Assembly: GCA_033762375.1 (NCBI GenBank) | Contig: JANRLQ010000002.1 | Span: 121,041-185,040 of the forward strand | DNA: 64,000 bases | DNA from: RDXT01 sp033762375 | GTDB lineage: Bacteria > Bacteroidota > Bacteroidia > J057 | Direction of reading: 5' to 3' | Shown here: in pieces, positions 18,918 through 27,937 of the stretch | How positions within the stretch are numbered: the first letter of the stretch is position 1 | Layout: every line of letters starts with the position of its first letter | The notes under the pieces: generated by a model | The model's database searches: none | The model's input: only the letters and a program-made list of their open reading frames with translations | Told to the model about the DNA's origin: nothing | Program-made: the position numbers and the translations under genes

Positions 18918-20129
18918 TTAATAGTGGCAGCGTGAGCAGTTGAGACCGCCCATATCCTCCACCGTAAGACCTTCTTCATTGTCTTTGCCGAGGACTTTGA
19001 CTTTCTCCTGACGGTGGCAGTTGATACACCAGCCCATTCCGAGATCGGAATACTGATAGACAACTTCCATCTCCTGGATCGGGCCGTGACAGGTCTGGCA
19101 GGCAATATTCCCGACGACTACGTGCTGGGCATGGTTAAAGTACGCATGGTCCGGCGTATTGTGAATCCGGATCCACTCTACGGCTTTTTCGGTGCCGGTA
19201 TAAGTGGCAGTCTCAGGATCCCACCCCACGGAAGCATATATTTTAGCGATTTCGCTTTTGCTCTTGGCCGTACGTGCAGCATCACCGGGATACTCTTTTT
19301 GCTGAATGACCTTGTGACAGTTCATACAGACATTGGTAGAGGGGATCCAGGCGCTTTTGCTCTTGGTGGTACCTGAGTGGCAGTACTTACAGTCAATCTG
19401 ATACTCTCCGGCGTGCAGTTTGTGGCTGAAAGCAATCGGCTGCTCAGGCATATATCCCTGGTGCAGGCCGATAGTCCGGGCCTCCGCGATCCACTTGGCC
19501 AGTCCGCCTACGATGACAAAGGTCATGATGGCTGTGATCACAAACTTGTTCTGGAGGATGCTGCGGGTGCGGGCCATAACGTCCGCAAACTTGATCGTCT
19601 CCTGCTGCTCCTTGGCACGGATAGCCGTCACCAGGGTCGCCGTGATGATCGTCAGGAGCAGGGCTACCAGCACCAGGATACCCACCAGGGCCAGGAGGCC
19701 GTAATAGATACCCGGATCAGCAGTCGGTACAGGGGGAGTAGGTGGACCAGGGACGGAAGTAGCTTTGTCCCACTCGGCAAAGTACACCATCAGGCTGGCC
19801 AGCTCATCGTCCGTGAGGTTGGGGAATGCCGTCATGGCAGCCTTCCCGTTGGCCTCCCACAAAGCGACTGCCTGCGCGTCACCGGAGGCGATCAGTGCCG
19901 GTGAGTTGCGGATCCACTTGTAGAGCCATTCTTCCTGGCCTTTGTACTTCTCCTCGACACCGTCGAGTTTCGGCCCTACCAGCTTTTTGTCCATCGCATG
20001 GCAGGAGCTACAGTTCTGCTTGAAGATTGTTTTCCCTGCTTCGGCAGTAGGCTCAGCCTGCAGGGACAGCGTTCCGGAGACCGCAAGGCAGATCAAGGTG
20101 ATTATACGGATGAAACGGATTCGTCTCAT
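18918..20129 (-). CDS. actA: Alternative complex III subunit ActA (multiheme cytochrome c, six CxxCH)
   Basis: 403 aa from the ATG at 20129, chosen because it opens a normal signal peptide (RFIRIITLICLAVSGTLSLQA). Domain order: signal peptide; a class-I cytochrome c domain with CSSCH (~35-135); a transmembrane helix (~152-180); a second helix (~195-215); then a multiheme region with CKYCH, CMNCH, CQTCH, CINCH and CSRCH. Known ActA proteins have five hemes in the last region; the extra N-terminal heme is a fusion also found in other Bacteroidota entries. It is the first gene of the long respiratory operon. Confidence 0.93.
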   Translation of the reverse strand: MRRIRFIRIITLICLAVSGTLSLQAEPTAEAGKTIFKQNCSSCHAMDKKLVGPKLDGVEEKYKGQEEWLYKWIRNSPALIASGDAQAVALWEANGKAAMTAFPNLTDDELASLMVYFAEWDKATSVPGPPTPPVPTADPGIYYGLLALVGILVLVALLLTIITATLVTAIRAKEQQETIKFADVMARTRSILQNKFVITAIMTFVIVGGLAKWIAEARTIGLHQGYMPEQPIAFSHKLHAGEYQIDCKYCHSGTTKSKSAWIPSTNVCMNCHKVIQQKEYPGDAARTAKSKSEIAKIYASVGWDPETATYTGTEKAVEWIRIHNTPDHAYFNHAQHVVVGNIACQTCHGPIQEMEVVYQYSDLGMGWCINCHRQEKVKVLGKDNEEGLTVEDMGGLNCSRCHY

Positions 20130-20196
20130 ATATAACGGGGCATTATTAAACAGTCTGTACATCAGCAAAAGACAAAAAAGGCTGGTAATTCGGCAG

Positions 20197-20225
20197 CAAA
20201 TTAACCAGGCACCTACATTCATCAA
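20197..20225 (-). promoter_or_regulatory. Candidate actA operon promoter (Bacteroidota type)
   Basis: On the minus strand a TTG (20223-20225) is followed after 18 bases by TTAATTTG (20197-20204), one mismatch from the Bacteroidota -7 consensus TAnnTTTG. It would give a leader of about 60 bases before the actA ATG at 20129. Confidence 0.4.
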
Positions 20226-20259
20226 AGAAAGAGCGGAAAGAATCTATCACATGGCCGAC

Positions 20260-20278
20260 ATTTAGAATCATTCTAAAT
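20260..20278. promoter_or_regulatory. Perfect 19-bp palindrome, Fur/Irr-family-like operator
   Basis: ATTTAGAAT-C-ATTCTAAAT is a perfect odd-centred palindrome. Its core TTAGAAT-n-ATTCTAA has the 7-1-7 layout of Fur/PerR boxes and contains the TTTAGAA-N3-TTCTAAA pattern of the alphaproteobacterial Irr box. It lies 35 bases upstream of the candidate actA -33 element and about 270 bases upstream of the divergent ypdA-like gene. Which protein binds it is unknown. Confidence 0.55.
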
Positions 20279-20482
20279 TGTTGGCATCCTTAGCTGGTTG
20301 TGGTGGATTGCCGGGAAAAATTTCCGAAACCTAGTGATTTTTTCTTACAAATCTCCATGAAGTCGCGGCCAAATTAGCGAATATTCGCAATAACCCTTCA
20401 TCGGCCTTTCGATGATTTTTGTCATTGGACGCAGGAAAAGGGCGGTAATGGTTTGCACACATACAATACGGGGATTTTTGTG

Positions 20483-20515
20483 TTGATTCAACCTTTGGAG
20501 AAGGGGCTATTTTTG
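20483..20515 (+). promoter_or_regulatory. Candidate promoter for the YpdA-like gene
   Basis: TTG (20483-20485), 22 bases, then TATTTTTG (20508-20515), a perfect match to TAnnTTTG. The predicted transcript start is about 28 bases before the ATG at 20550. Confidence 0.55.
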
Positions 20516-20549
20516 ACGTGCTCCGATCCTGTGTTTATACCTTATATAT

Positions 20550-21536
20550 ATGTATCCAGCTGAACCGCTACGTGATGTTGTGATTATCGGTGCTGGCCCC
20601 ATCGGGCTGGCCTGCGGCGTAGAAGCCGAGCGCCACGGACGCTCCTATATCATCCTCGAAAAAGGATGTCTCGTCAACTCGATTTATAACTATCCGGCCA
20701 ACATGACTTTTTTCTCCACGTCTGAAAAACTGGAGATGGCCGACGTTCCGTTTATCTCGCACTCAGCCCGGCCTACCCGCCGTGAGGCCCTGGAGTACTA
20801 CCGGCGTGTCAAGACCCGCTGGAACCTCCAGGTACGGCTTTACGAGCCAGCCCTGGATGTCCGGGCTACCGGTACAGGTTTTGAAGTCCAGACGCCCAAG
20901 GGGCTGTATCCGGCACGCCACGTCATTGTGGCTACGGGATTTTTTGGGCACGCCAATCCTATGCGTATCCCCGGCGAAGACCTGCCCAAAGTCCGGCATT
21001 ATTATCACGAGCCTCACCCGTACATAGACCAGCAGGTCGTCGTAGTCGGCGCAGCTAACTCTGCCGTGGACGCGGCCCTGGAAATCTGGCGCAAGGGCGG
21101 CCTGGTGACCATGGTGATCCGGGGAGAGGAGATCAATCCACGGGTCAAATACTGGATTAAACCCGACATAGAAAACCGGATCCGGGAAGGATCTATCCGG
21201 GCATTGTTCAACAGCCACCTCACAGCCATTACCCCTGAGGCTGTTGAGGTTCAGACCCCGGACGGACGCATCACCCTGCCCAATGATTTTGTGGTGGCCA
21301 TGACAGGGTATCAGCCTGACTACGAGTGGCTGGCCCGGATCGGTATTCACTGCACCGACGCACTCCGGATGCCGGTACGCGATGAGGCCACCTTTGAGTC
21401 CAGCCTGCCGGGCATTTTTCTGGCGGGTACCATCTGCGGGGGCCTTCAGACCAACAAGTGGTTTATCGAAAACTCCATCGAACACGCCGCAAAGGTGATG
21501 GACGAGGTGAGCAGGCGGTGTGCGGCCGGGGCATAA
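20550..21536 (+). CDS. ypdA: YpdA-like FAD/NAD(P)-dependent oxidoreductase
   Basis: 328 aa. An N-terminal FAD site (VVIIGAGPIGLACGVEAERHG, in parts) and a second nucleotide site (VVVGAANSAVDAALEIWRKG) match the YpdA family, putative bacillithiol-disulfide reductases related to thioredoxin reductase. Unlike thioredoxin reductase there is no CxxC redox pair. The motif IYNYPANMTFFSTSEKLEM is characteristic of this family. Many Bacteroidota encode bacillithiol-type enzymes, so thiol-redox upkeep is the likely role. It is divergent from the respiratory operon and followed by its own terminator. Confidence 0.85.
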   Translation: MYPAEPLRDVVIIGAGPIGLACGVEAERHGRSYIILEKGCLVNSIYNYPANMTFFSTSEKLEMADVPFISHSARPTRREALEYYRRVKTRWNLQVRLYEPALDVRATGTGFEVQTPKGLYPARHVIVATGFFGHANPMRIPGEDLPKVRHYYHEPHPYIDQQVVVVGAANSAVDAALEIWRKGGLVTMVIRGEEINPRVKYWIKPDIENRIREGSIRALFNSHLTAITPEAVEVQTPDGRITLPNDFVVAMTGYQPDYEWLARIGIHCTDALRMPVRDEATFESSLPGIFLAGTICGGLQTNKWFIENSIEHAAKVMDEVSRRCAAGA

Positions 21537-21558
21537 CCGCATGCTTCACGCAGCATCA

Positions 21559-21580
21559 GCCGCCTTGTGCGGCTTTTTTT
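21559..21580 (+). terminator. Intrinsic terminator after the YpdA-like gene
   Basis: GCCGC-CTTGT-GCGGC followed by seven T (21574-21580), 22 bases after the stop codon. Confidence 0.8.
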
Positions 21581-21594
21581 ATGGACAGCCGGGT

Positions 21595-21628
21595 GAAACA
21601 AAAGCGGCTCTCCCAGAGGGAGAGCCGC
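21595..21628 (-). terminator. Intrinsic terminator of the TonB receptor gene
   Basis: A perfect 11-bp stem (21604-21614 with 21618-21628, loop AGA); on the minus strand it is followed by TTTTGTTT. It lies 28 bases after the receptor stop codon. Confidence 0.8.
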
Positions 21629-21656
21629 CCAAAACTCGCGAAGACAAAATCAAGTC

Positions 21657-24600
21657 TTAGTTGAAGATATAGCGGACGCTGAACTGCATCTGCCATACGT
21701 CACCCAGGGTGGCAGAGGTGCCGAGGGCCTCGGTAGGGAAGGTACCGTTTACGACGTTGAAACGATACACAGGCTGGTTGTCAGCGTTTTTGCTGCGGAA
21801 CTGAAGCGGAGAGTTGTTGATGATACGATCACCTACTCCCCACTTGTCGCTCAGCAGGTTGCCAAAGTTGAAGGCGTCAGCACGGAGCTGGATCGCGTTG
21901 CGGCTGCTGCCTACTTTTACGGCAAACTCCTGCTGGAATGACAGGTCAATCGTGCTCAGCCAGGGCAGCAGGGCACCGTTACGCTCAGCGTACTGGCCTT
22001 TGCGGGTGCTCAGGTAAGGATCATTGTCCACAAAGGTCATGAAGGCTGTACGCTGCTGATCAGCGGTGTACGTTGTTTCTACCCCGTTCAGGGTCACTTT
22101 ATACTCCTCAAAGTTGATCTCGCTACCTGTGCTCGGTACATAGAGGAGGTCGTTGCTGACCTGCTGGTCGCCGTTGACGTCGCCGTTGACGAAGTAAGAG
22201 TAACGGCCCTGGTTGCTGGACTGGAGGAAGAGCGAAAGCTGGCTGGCACCAAACTCACCGTAGGTGAGGCGGTAGGTAGCAGCTCCGATGATACGGTGAC
22301 GCTGATCAAAGTCAGAGAAAGCCAGGTCAGGCAGGTTGTTGCCGTTTACGGTACGGTTGTCACGCCAGCTGGAGAAGGCGATAGAACCCGCCGTGATGAG
22401 GTCCTTAGCTTCAGAGAAGTTATAAGCGGCCATCAGGTACAGACCTTTGGTAAACTGGCGCTCCAGTTTGGCGGTCAGGCTGTAGGTATATCCCTTGCTG
22501 GTGTTCTGCAGAACGATCGCATCGGTGATGAAGTCATTGATGCGGTTGGCGTTGTTGGCAGCAGAGCCGCTCAGGCCGAGTGCAGGGAAATAAGGACGGG
22601 TATCAGCACCAGCATAGGCCGCGGTAGAAGGCTCCAGGTTAGCGTTGATGTAGTTGACGTTGTTGACGTTTTTGGTGAAAATACCTTCAACCGTTGCGAC
22701 CAGGTTGCCGGGGAGTTTTTTGTCCACCGCAATATTGGTCCGCCATACCTGCATAAAACGGAAGTTAGGATCCGTTACAGCGATATTGTAAGAAGATGGC
22801 GTGGTAGCGTTGCTTGGGATATAAGCCGTTACATCCGGGTTGAATGGGTAGTTGAAGGTGTTGTCAATCGTCTGTGACCCGGTCAGGATACCGTTGTTAC
22901 CGACCTGGTTAGAGATCCAGACGAAAGCCGGACGACCAGAGAAGAGACCGGAACCACCGCGTACCTGGAGCGAGCGATCACCCAGTACATCGTAGTTAAA
23001 GCCTACGCGGGGAGAGATCAGCACATGTGGATCGGGGAGTTTGCTGGTGCTGTACTGCACGTCATTTCCTTCAGCGTCTTTGAAGGTCAGGCCACTTACA
23101 GTTTCGTTTTCCAGCGCTGTCTGCTGGAAGAGCGGCAGGTCAGCACGCAGGCCGAGGGTCAGGCTCAGCTTGTTGGTGGTGATCACGTCCTGAACGTAGG
23201 CACCTGGCTGGAAAGCCTGGGTCGTAGCCGTAGGCAGGGCAGAACCTTCCAGCGCAGAGTAGGTCAGGCTGTAGCGGCGGAGCTGGATAGAGTCAGCACC
23301 ATTGGCATCAGCATAGAAGTCAGCCAGGGAGTTATAGACAAACTGACCGTAGTAGGTCGGGGTGAAGGTGTTTTCAAACTTAAACGCCTCAAAGTTGACC
23401 CCGCCGGTCAGCGTGTGCTGGCCTTTGTAGAGGGTGAAGTTGTCCTGAAACTGCCAGGTATCGGTATTCAGGCGGTTGTTTGGGGTGAATGGCTCGTATC
23501 CAAACGTGGTGTAGTTACGGCCCCCTTCGAGGATGTCCACCAGCGGGAAGATACCGCCACGGCTGCTGCGGTAGTCACGGTTAGCGGTGAAACCGAAGGT
23601 TACAGAGTTAAAGGCATTGTTGCCGATAACGGTGTTGATCTCCGCAATCACAGAGTGGATGTCGTTGTTGATGACATAGTTAGAGTTCTGGAAGTTCATG
23701 GCAAAACCGTTGTTGTTACGGTTTTGGAAAGAACCAGAGTTGCTCGTCAGTACGTCACGGAAGGAGCGCAGGTAGTTGTAGCGCAGGCTTACTTTGGTTG
23801 TGGCGCTGAGGTTGTAGTCCAGCTTCACGAGCAGCTTGTCGCTATAGGTCTCCAGCAGGTAGTTTTCGTATTCTCCTGGATCATAGTTATACTTTTCGAT
23901 CAGGAAGTTGCGGAGAGAGTCCATGGTAGAAGCAGCGACACGGGCTACGTTGGCACCGCTCAGGCCCGGACGGGCAGCTACGAAGCTGGTAGCAGGGTCA
24001 TTGCGGCGCTCAAACTCTCCGTTTACGAAGAAGAACAGCTTGTCCTTCATGATCGGGCCCCCGAGGCGGAAACCGTACTGTGCCACGTCAAAGTCATTGG
24101 TCACGACATCGGTACCTTCGGCAGACTTACCTACGAAGTTGTTGTTGCGCAGGTTATAGAATACAGAACCCTGTACCTGGTTAGAACCAGAGCGGGTAAC
24201 GGCATTCACACCAGCACCCGTAAAACCACCCTGACGTACGTCAAAAGGGGCTACGTTTACCTGAATCTCTTCGATAGCATCCAGCGAGATCGGCGTAGAG
24301 TTGGTCTGGCCAGCAGGCGCAGAAGCAAGACCGAAGCTGTTGTTGAAGATAGAACCGTCAATGGTCAGGTTGTTGAAACGGCTGTCCTGACCAGCAAAAG
24401 AAGAACCAGCCCCTGCTGTAGAAGCTACAGAAGAAGAGCGGCTCTGAGGCGTAAGACGTACGAAGTCAGAGATGCTACGGTTCAGGGTAGGCATCGTGTT
24501 GATGACTTCCTTGCTGACGTTGGTAGCAGCACCGGTACGCTCAGAGTTCAGGATTTCGTTGCGCTCAGCAGAGATCACCACTTCATCTACAGATACAGAA

Positions 24601-24941
24601 CTCTCCTGCAGGGTGAAGTTGATGCGGAGGTTCTGGCCGAGGCTCAGCACGATGCCAGACTGCTCCTGGCTCTTGTAGCCTACATACGAAACAGCTAGCG
24701 TGTAAGGACCGCCGATACGGACATTGGACAGGTTAAAACGGCCATCCTCGCGGGTGGTTGTGCCATAACGGGTACCAGAAGGCACGTGGGTAGCGATAAC
24801 AGTAGCAGCCACCAGAGGCTGATCATTGGCGTCAGTTACCTGACCAAAAAAGTTGGCCGAGGTAACGCCCTGACCCCACACAGTTACAGCAGCCAGCACC
24901 AGCATAAGGGTGGCTACTGATTTTTGTAGCATACGGATCAT
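21657..24941 (-). CDS. Oar-type TonB-dependent outer membrane receptor
   Basis: 1094 aa from the ATG at 24941, which begins a normal signal peptide ending VTVWGQG; a longer frame starts at 24980. Domain order: carboxypeptidase-regulatory-like beta domain (~24-110, GQVTDANDQPLVAATVIA), TonB plug (~120-240) and a long beta-barrel ending in MQFSVRYIFN. This is the Oar-like family, thought to move large or unknown substrates across the outer membrane. There is no SusD-type partner beside it, so a polysaccharide role is not supported. Rich in Gln/Asn/Thr, as usual for surface barrels. It has its own terminator. Confidence 0.88.
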   Translation of the reverse strand: MIRMLQKSVATLMLVLAAVTVWGQGVTSANFFGQVTDANDQPLVAATVIATHVPSGTRYGTTTREDGRFNLSNVRIGGPYTLAVSYVGYKSQEQSGIVLSLGQNLRINFTLQESSVSVDEVVISAERNEILNSERTGAATNVSKEVINTMPTLNRSISDFVRLTPQSRSSSVASTAGAGSSFAGQDSRFNNLTIDGSIFNNSFGLASAPAGQTNSTPISLDAIEEIQVNVAPFDVRQGGFTGAGVNAVTRSGSNQVQGSVFYNLRNNNFVGKSAEGTDVVTNDFDVAQYGFRLGGPIMKDKLFFFVNGEFERRNDPATSFVAARPGLSGANVARVAASTMDSLRNFLIEKYNYDPGEYENYLLETYSDKLLVKLDYNLSATTKVSLRYNYLRSFRDVLTSNSGSFQNRNNNGFAMNFQNSNYVINNDIHSVIAEINTVIGNNAFNSVTFGFTANRDYRSSRGGIFPLVDILEGGRNYTTFGYEPFTPNNRLNTDTWQFQDNFTLYKGQHTLTGGVNFEAFKFENTFTPTYYGQFVYNSLADFYADANGADSIQLRRYSLTYSALEGSALPTATTQAFQPGAYVQDVITTNKLSLTLGLRADLPLFQQTALENETVSGLTFKDAEGNDVQYSTSKLPDPHVLISPRVGFNYDVLGDRSLQVRGGSGLFSGRPAFVWISNQVGNNGILTGSQTIDNTFNYPFNPDVTAYIPSNATTPSSYNIAVTDPNFRFMQVWRTNIAVDKKLPGNLVATVEGIFTKNVNNVNYINANLEPSTAAYAGADTRPYFPALGLSGSAANNANRINDFITDAIVLQNTSKGYTYSLTAKLERQFTKGLYLMAAYNFSEAKDLITAGSIAFSSWRDNRTVNGNNLPDLAFSDFDQRHRIIGAATYRLTYGEFGASQLSLFLQSSNQGRYSYFVNGDVNGDQQVSNDLLYVPSTGSEINFEEYKVTLNGVETTYTADQQRTAFMTFVDNDPYLSTRKGQYAERNGALLPWLSTIDLSFQQEFAVKVGSSRNAIQLRADAFNFGNLLSDKWGVGDRIINNSPLQFRSKNADNQPVYRFNVVNGTFPTEALGTSATLGDVWQMQFSVRYIFN

Positions 24942-25270
24942 AAAATTGAGATTAGATAAAAAATTCAACGAGGTCTGCACGTAATAATACTCGTCTGGTT
25001 TGACTTTGGGAGAATTGCTCCAAAGCGCTGCAAGTAAGGTTTTCTATGTTAAGGAATGATTAATTCTTTTCCATTCTAATATTTCCAGTCTGCCCTGCCG
25101 GGCAATATTTTCAAAATGAAAAAAATATCATATGAAATTTATTCTTATGCCAATACACGAGACAGCCCTGCCTTAGTTTCCTGCGCAGCAATGAGGGTTA
25201 TCTCTCCAGAAAACCTCTCCCATCCTTGTAAGAAAATAAGGCTGTGGCGGCTGAAAAATAGCTGACACCG
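24942..25270. other. Upstream region of the TonB receptor
   Basis: Contains a stem-loop at 25004-25025 (CTTTGGGAG/CTCCAAAG with one bulged G) in the probable 5' leader, and a GCCC-TGCC-GGGC stem near 25091-25106 flanked by AATATT on both sides. I found no clean TAnnTTTG promoter and no gene. Confidence 0.45.
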
Positions 25271-26434
25271 TCAGGGTTCCAGCCATTGCTGGGGATCGAG
25301 AAACGTCTCAGGTGCCTGATAAATGAGAAAATTCAGCACCGTCTCCTGCGTACGCGGGTCTGTACGCACACGCCCGATGAGCTGGCCAGCCGAGACGCTC
25401 TGGCCAGCCGAGACCTGTACTTCTTCCAGATTGGCATATACGGTATGGTAGGTCCCGTGCGAAACGATGACCAGGGTCCCGCTGAGCGGGATCCGCTGCA
25501 CCCCGCTCACCTTACCCCCATGAATGACGGTCACCGCCTGCGCAGGTGCCGTCTGAAGAAAGATCCCGTCCCGGGTGACGGTATTCCCAAATGCATCCGA
25601 GCCCTTGCCGAAGGTTCCGGTCACCACAGCCGACTGCCGCGAAACAGGCCAGGGCAGCCTTCCTTTGCGCTGGTTGAAGGCTGTCGTCAGCTCCGATCCG
25701 CCTGCGGCTGCCGAAGCCACCATGGCGGGAGCAGCGTCTTTGAGGGTTTTTTTGAGGGCTTTTTTCTGGGCCTCCAGCTCTGCCCGATACGTTTCGGCCT
25801 GCGAGGCCAGGGACTGATAGGCCGTAGCAGCTGCAGACTTGTCCTGCTCAAGGCGGGCGATCTCGTCTCCGCTCCCGCTCAGCAGGGCCGCCGCTTCACG
25901 GCTGGCCTGTGCCAGCTCAGCTTGTTTGCGGGCCAGATAGGCCCGGGTATCGTGTATGAGCCGCACCTGACGCGCCCGGTACCGGCTAAACTGCCGGAGG
26001 TATTGGGCGCGGCTCCATGCCTCGGTGAGATTGTCTGCACTGAGGATCAGCAGCCACATGTCCTCCTCCGGCAAGGCCTGATAGGCCATGCGGACTGTCA
26101 GGGCGTACTGCGCCTGAATACGGACAATGTCCTCCTCCAACGAGCAGATGACCTCGCTGATCTCGACTGTCTCGACCGCAATACGCTGAATCTCAGCCTG
26201 CATCGCCTGGACGAGTGACTGACGGAGGCGGAGCCGGGTCTGTAACAGGTTGAGGGATGACAGGCTGCGGCGTGACGCCTGATCAGCCTGCTGCAACATC
26301 TGCTCTGTCAGGCTGATTTGCTCCCGGAGCCGCTCGGGATCGGCGCCTTCAGGAGATTGTGACAGGCCGGACACCCCCCAGATGACCAGCACCAGCAGGA
26401 GCCCCCATCGCTTACTCAGGTTCCATCCGGTCAT
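25271..26434 (-). CDS. EnvC-like murein hydrolase activator (degenerate LytM/M23 domain)
   Basis: 387 aa from the ATG at 26434 (signal peptide GLLLVLVIWGVSGLSQ); this start overlaps the DUF4292 gene by 23 bases. A long coiled coil (~30-240) leads to a C-terminal M23/LytM domain (~275-387). The zinc-binding residues of active M23 enzymes are absent: GIFLQTAP stands where HxGxD should be, and LNFLIYQAP where HxHFE should be. That pattern is typical of EnvC, which does not cut peptidoglycan itself but activates amidases at division. It is translated after, and probably coupled to, the DUF4292 lipoprotein. Confidence 0.85.
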   Translation of the reverse strand: MTGWNLSKRWGLLLVLVIWGVSGLSQSPEGADPERLREQISLTEQMLQQADQASRRSLSSLNLLQTRLRLRQSLVQAMQAEIQRIAVETVEISEVICSLEEDIVRIQAQYALTVRMAYQALPEEDMWLLILSADNLTEAWSRAQYLRQFSRYRARQVRLIHDTRAYLARKQAELAQASREAAALLSGSGDEIARLEQDKSAAATAYQSLASQAETYRAELEAQKKALKKTLKDAAPAMVASAAAGGSELTTAFNQRKGRLPWPVSRQSAVVTGTFGKGSDAFGNTVTRDGIFLQTAPAQAVTVIHGGKVSGVQRIPLSGTLVIVSHGTYHTVYANLEEVQVSAGQSVSAGQLIGRVRTDPRTQETVLNFLIYQAPETFLDPQQWLEP

Positions 26435-27188
26435 AGTCTCGGGGAATGCTAAATTCAATCTTGCGGTCGGCAGGATCAGCCGTTTCCATCCGGGTATGTG
26501 CCAGGTCCAGTCGCAGGCTGTCTGCCCCGCTCACCCGGATCCCAATCTCCTGAGGGAGCAGGGCTGGAGCGGTATGCCCGCCGTATGTAATGACGGCTGC
26601 CTGGTCCGGGGCGGCTACCTCCAGGCGGGTCAGCCGCATGATGCGGGTATCCAGTGAATACGTAAAGGTCTTACCGGCTGCCATACCGGTAAATCGCCGG
26701 GGATTGGTACCTCTCGGGTCCAGGTTGGTCAGTTGGGCCGGGACAGGATCAAAATGCCCCAGGATCAGGGCCTCCAGTTGACCGAAGTCCAGGTCCAGTC
26801 CCGTATACTCCCGTGTTATCCCATACCCAAAGGCACCCCAGGTCCGGTTGATTTTGTCCAGCACAAAGAGGGAATCTCGGGTGGCCAAAATCCGGGCGAC
26901 CTCAATAAACTTGGTGATGCGGATCAAAATTGCACTGTCGTGTACCATTTTGATCCGGTATGATACCGATATTTCCTGACCGCCTTCTGCCCCCGGAAAG
27001 GCCGCCGTGGCACGACCGGAGATCGTCATCACCTCATAGGTATACCGGGCGGCTTCGGCCTGGGCCAGCAAGGTGCGCCACTCGCGCTCTGCCGGGACGG
27101 GATCACCCGCCGTCCGCAAGGTTTTGCAGGCAGTCAGGGTGCTGGCTATCAGCAGCAGATAGACAAGTGTGGTGCGGGGTGATTTCAT
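26412..27188 (-). CDS. DUF4292 family lipoprotein
   Basis: 258 aa with a lipoprotein signal (LLLIASTLTAC, lipid-modified Cys at ~21). The body resembles DUF4292, a Bacteroidota family with a LolA/LolB-like beta fold (ISGRATAAF, VSYRIKMVHDSAILIRI, DKINRTWGAFGY). This family is regularly found just upstream of the EnvC-like gene, as here. Envelope lipoprotein handling is a reasonable guess, not shown. Confidence 0.85.
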   Translation of the reverse strand: MKSPRTTLVYLLLIASTLTACKTLRTAGDPVPAEREWRTLLAQAEAARYTYEVMTISGRATAAFPGAEGGQEISVSYRIKMVHDSAILIRITKFIEVARILATRDSLFVLDKINRTWGAFGYGITREYTGLDLDFGQLEALILGHFDPVPAQLTNLDPRGTNPRRFTGMAAGKTFTYSLDTRIMRLTRLEVAAPDQAAVITYGGHTAPALLPQEIGIRVSGADSLRLDLAHTRMETADPADRKIEFSIPRDYDRMEPE

Positions 27189-27235
27189 ACCGGCAAAATA
27201 CGCGAAAAACGATCAGATGATCTCAGTACCTGAAC

Positions 27236-27262
27236 GAAAAACCCTGCACCAGGGTGCAGGGT
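27236..27262 (-). terminator. Intrinsic terminator after the SPOR gene
   Basis: Perfect 10-bp stem ACCCTGCACC/GGTGCAGGGT (27241-27262) followed on the minus strand by TTTTCGTT; it lies 28 bases after the stop at 27290. Confidence 0.75.
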
Positions 27263-27289
27263 GTACGGCAAACGGTTGATATCCCGTCC

Positions 27290-27937
27290 TCAATTGCTTA
27301 CGCGGGCTGTCTCAGCTTGTTTTTCCAGGTAGCGGGTGGCCTCCTCCTGGGATACGCGGACCCCGTCTATATAGGGTACGACCCAGGCATCTTTCATGCC
27401 CATTTTGCGCAGCTCGTCCCGAAATCCATTGGCTTCCTCCACTGTACGGAATCCGCCAATGACATACTTATTAAAACCGTCAGCTTTTTCCTCCACAAAA
27501 TCATCGCCGGACTTGGGGGCATTGTTCATCTGATGCAGCACATACGCCCCGATCTGTACGCGATATACCAGCCCGGTTTTGATCCCCTGATCTCCGGCTG
27601 TTTTTTGTGACTTATAGGCACGCTCCAGTTTGTCTTTCTGCGCCTTGATGGATTTGATCTCACCCTCAGCCTGAATCAGGGCCCAGCGCAGGCTGTCCAC
27701 CAGGTCTGAGTTTTGCGCAGCGGCAAGTTTGGTGGAGAGATCTTTGTTCATATTTTTCAGCTCCTGAATCTGATCCTGATAATTCTCAAACTCAGCCGCC
27801 AGCGACCTGGGATTTTTTACATACATTTTTGCCTTCTCTTTCCAGAATTTTTCTTCCTCCTGGGTCAATTGAGCGAGGGCAATACCTGGCATCAGGTAAC
27901 AAAATCCGCAGCATGCGATCAGCAACAGGTTTTTCAT
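27290..27937 (-). CDS. SPOR-domain protein with coiled coil
   Basis: 215 aa. Signal peptide (MKNLLLIACCGFCYLMPGIALAQ), a charged coiled coil (~28-120), then a C-terminal SPOR-like domain (YRVQIGAYVLHQ ... GFRTVEEANGFRDELRKMG ... WVVPYIDG, ~125-200). SPOR domains bind denuded peptidoglycan at division sites. Together with the nearby EnvC-like gene this suggests a cell-wall role, although its terminator separates it from that pair. Confidence 0.8.
   Translation of the reverse strand: MKNLLLIACCGFCYLMPGIALAQLTQEEEKFWKEKAKMYVKNPRSLAAEFENYQDQIQELKNMNKDLSTKLAAAQNSDLVDSLRWALIQAEGEIKSIKAQKDKLERAYKSQKTAGDQGIKTGLVYRVQIGAYVLHQMNNAPKSGDDFVEEKADGFNKYVIGGFRTVEEANGFRDELRKMGMKDAWVVPYIDGVRVSQEEATRYLEKQAETARVSN

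Larger units (their letters stand above)
20130..20549. other. 420-bp divergent intergenic region, actA / ypdA-like
   Basis: It holds the candidate actA promoter, the 19-bp palindrome and the candidate plus-strand promoter listed separately. Between about 20285 and 20470 I see no gene, RNA or convincing repeat. Confidence 0.6.

Noticed and set aside
23025..24698. 557-codon open frame antisense to the TonB receptor
   Set aside because: Val/Arg-rich, without motifs; an artefact of codon bias in the real gene on the other strand.
25262..25274. CTGAC-ACC-GTCAG hairpin as terminator of the EnvC-like gene
   Set aside because: The stem overlaps the stop codon, is only 5 bp, and the T-run is displaced.
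25271..26434. Active M23 peptidase call
   Set aside because: The zinc-binding His/Asp positions are not there; the EnvC-like non-catalytic call fits better.
27290..27937. Ezrin/radixin/moesin-like protein
   Set aside because: The resemblance comes from the charged coiled coil only; the C-terminal SPOR pattern is more specific.
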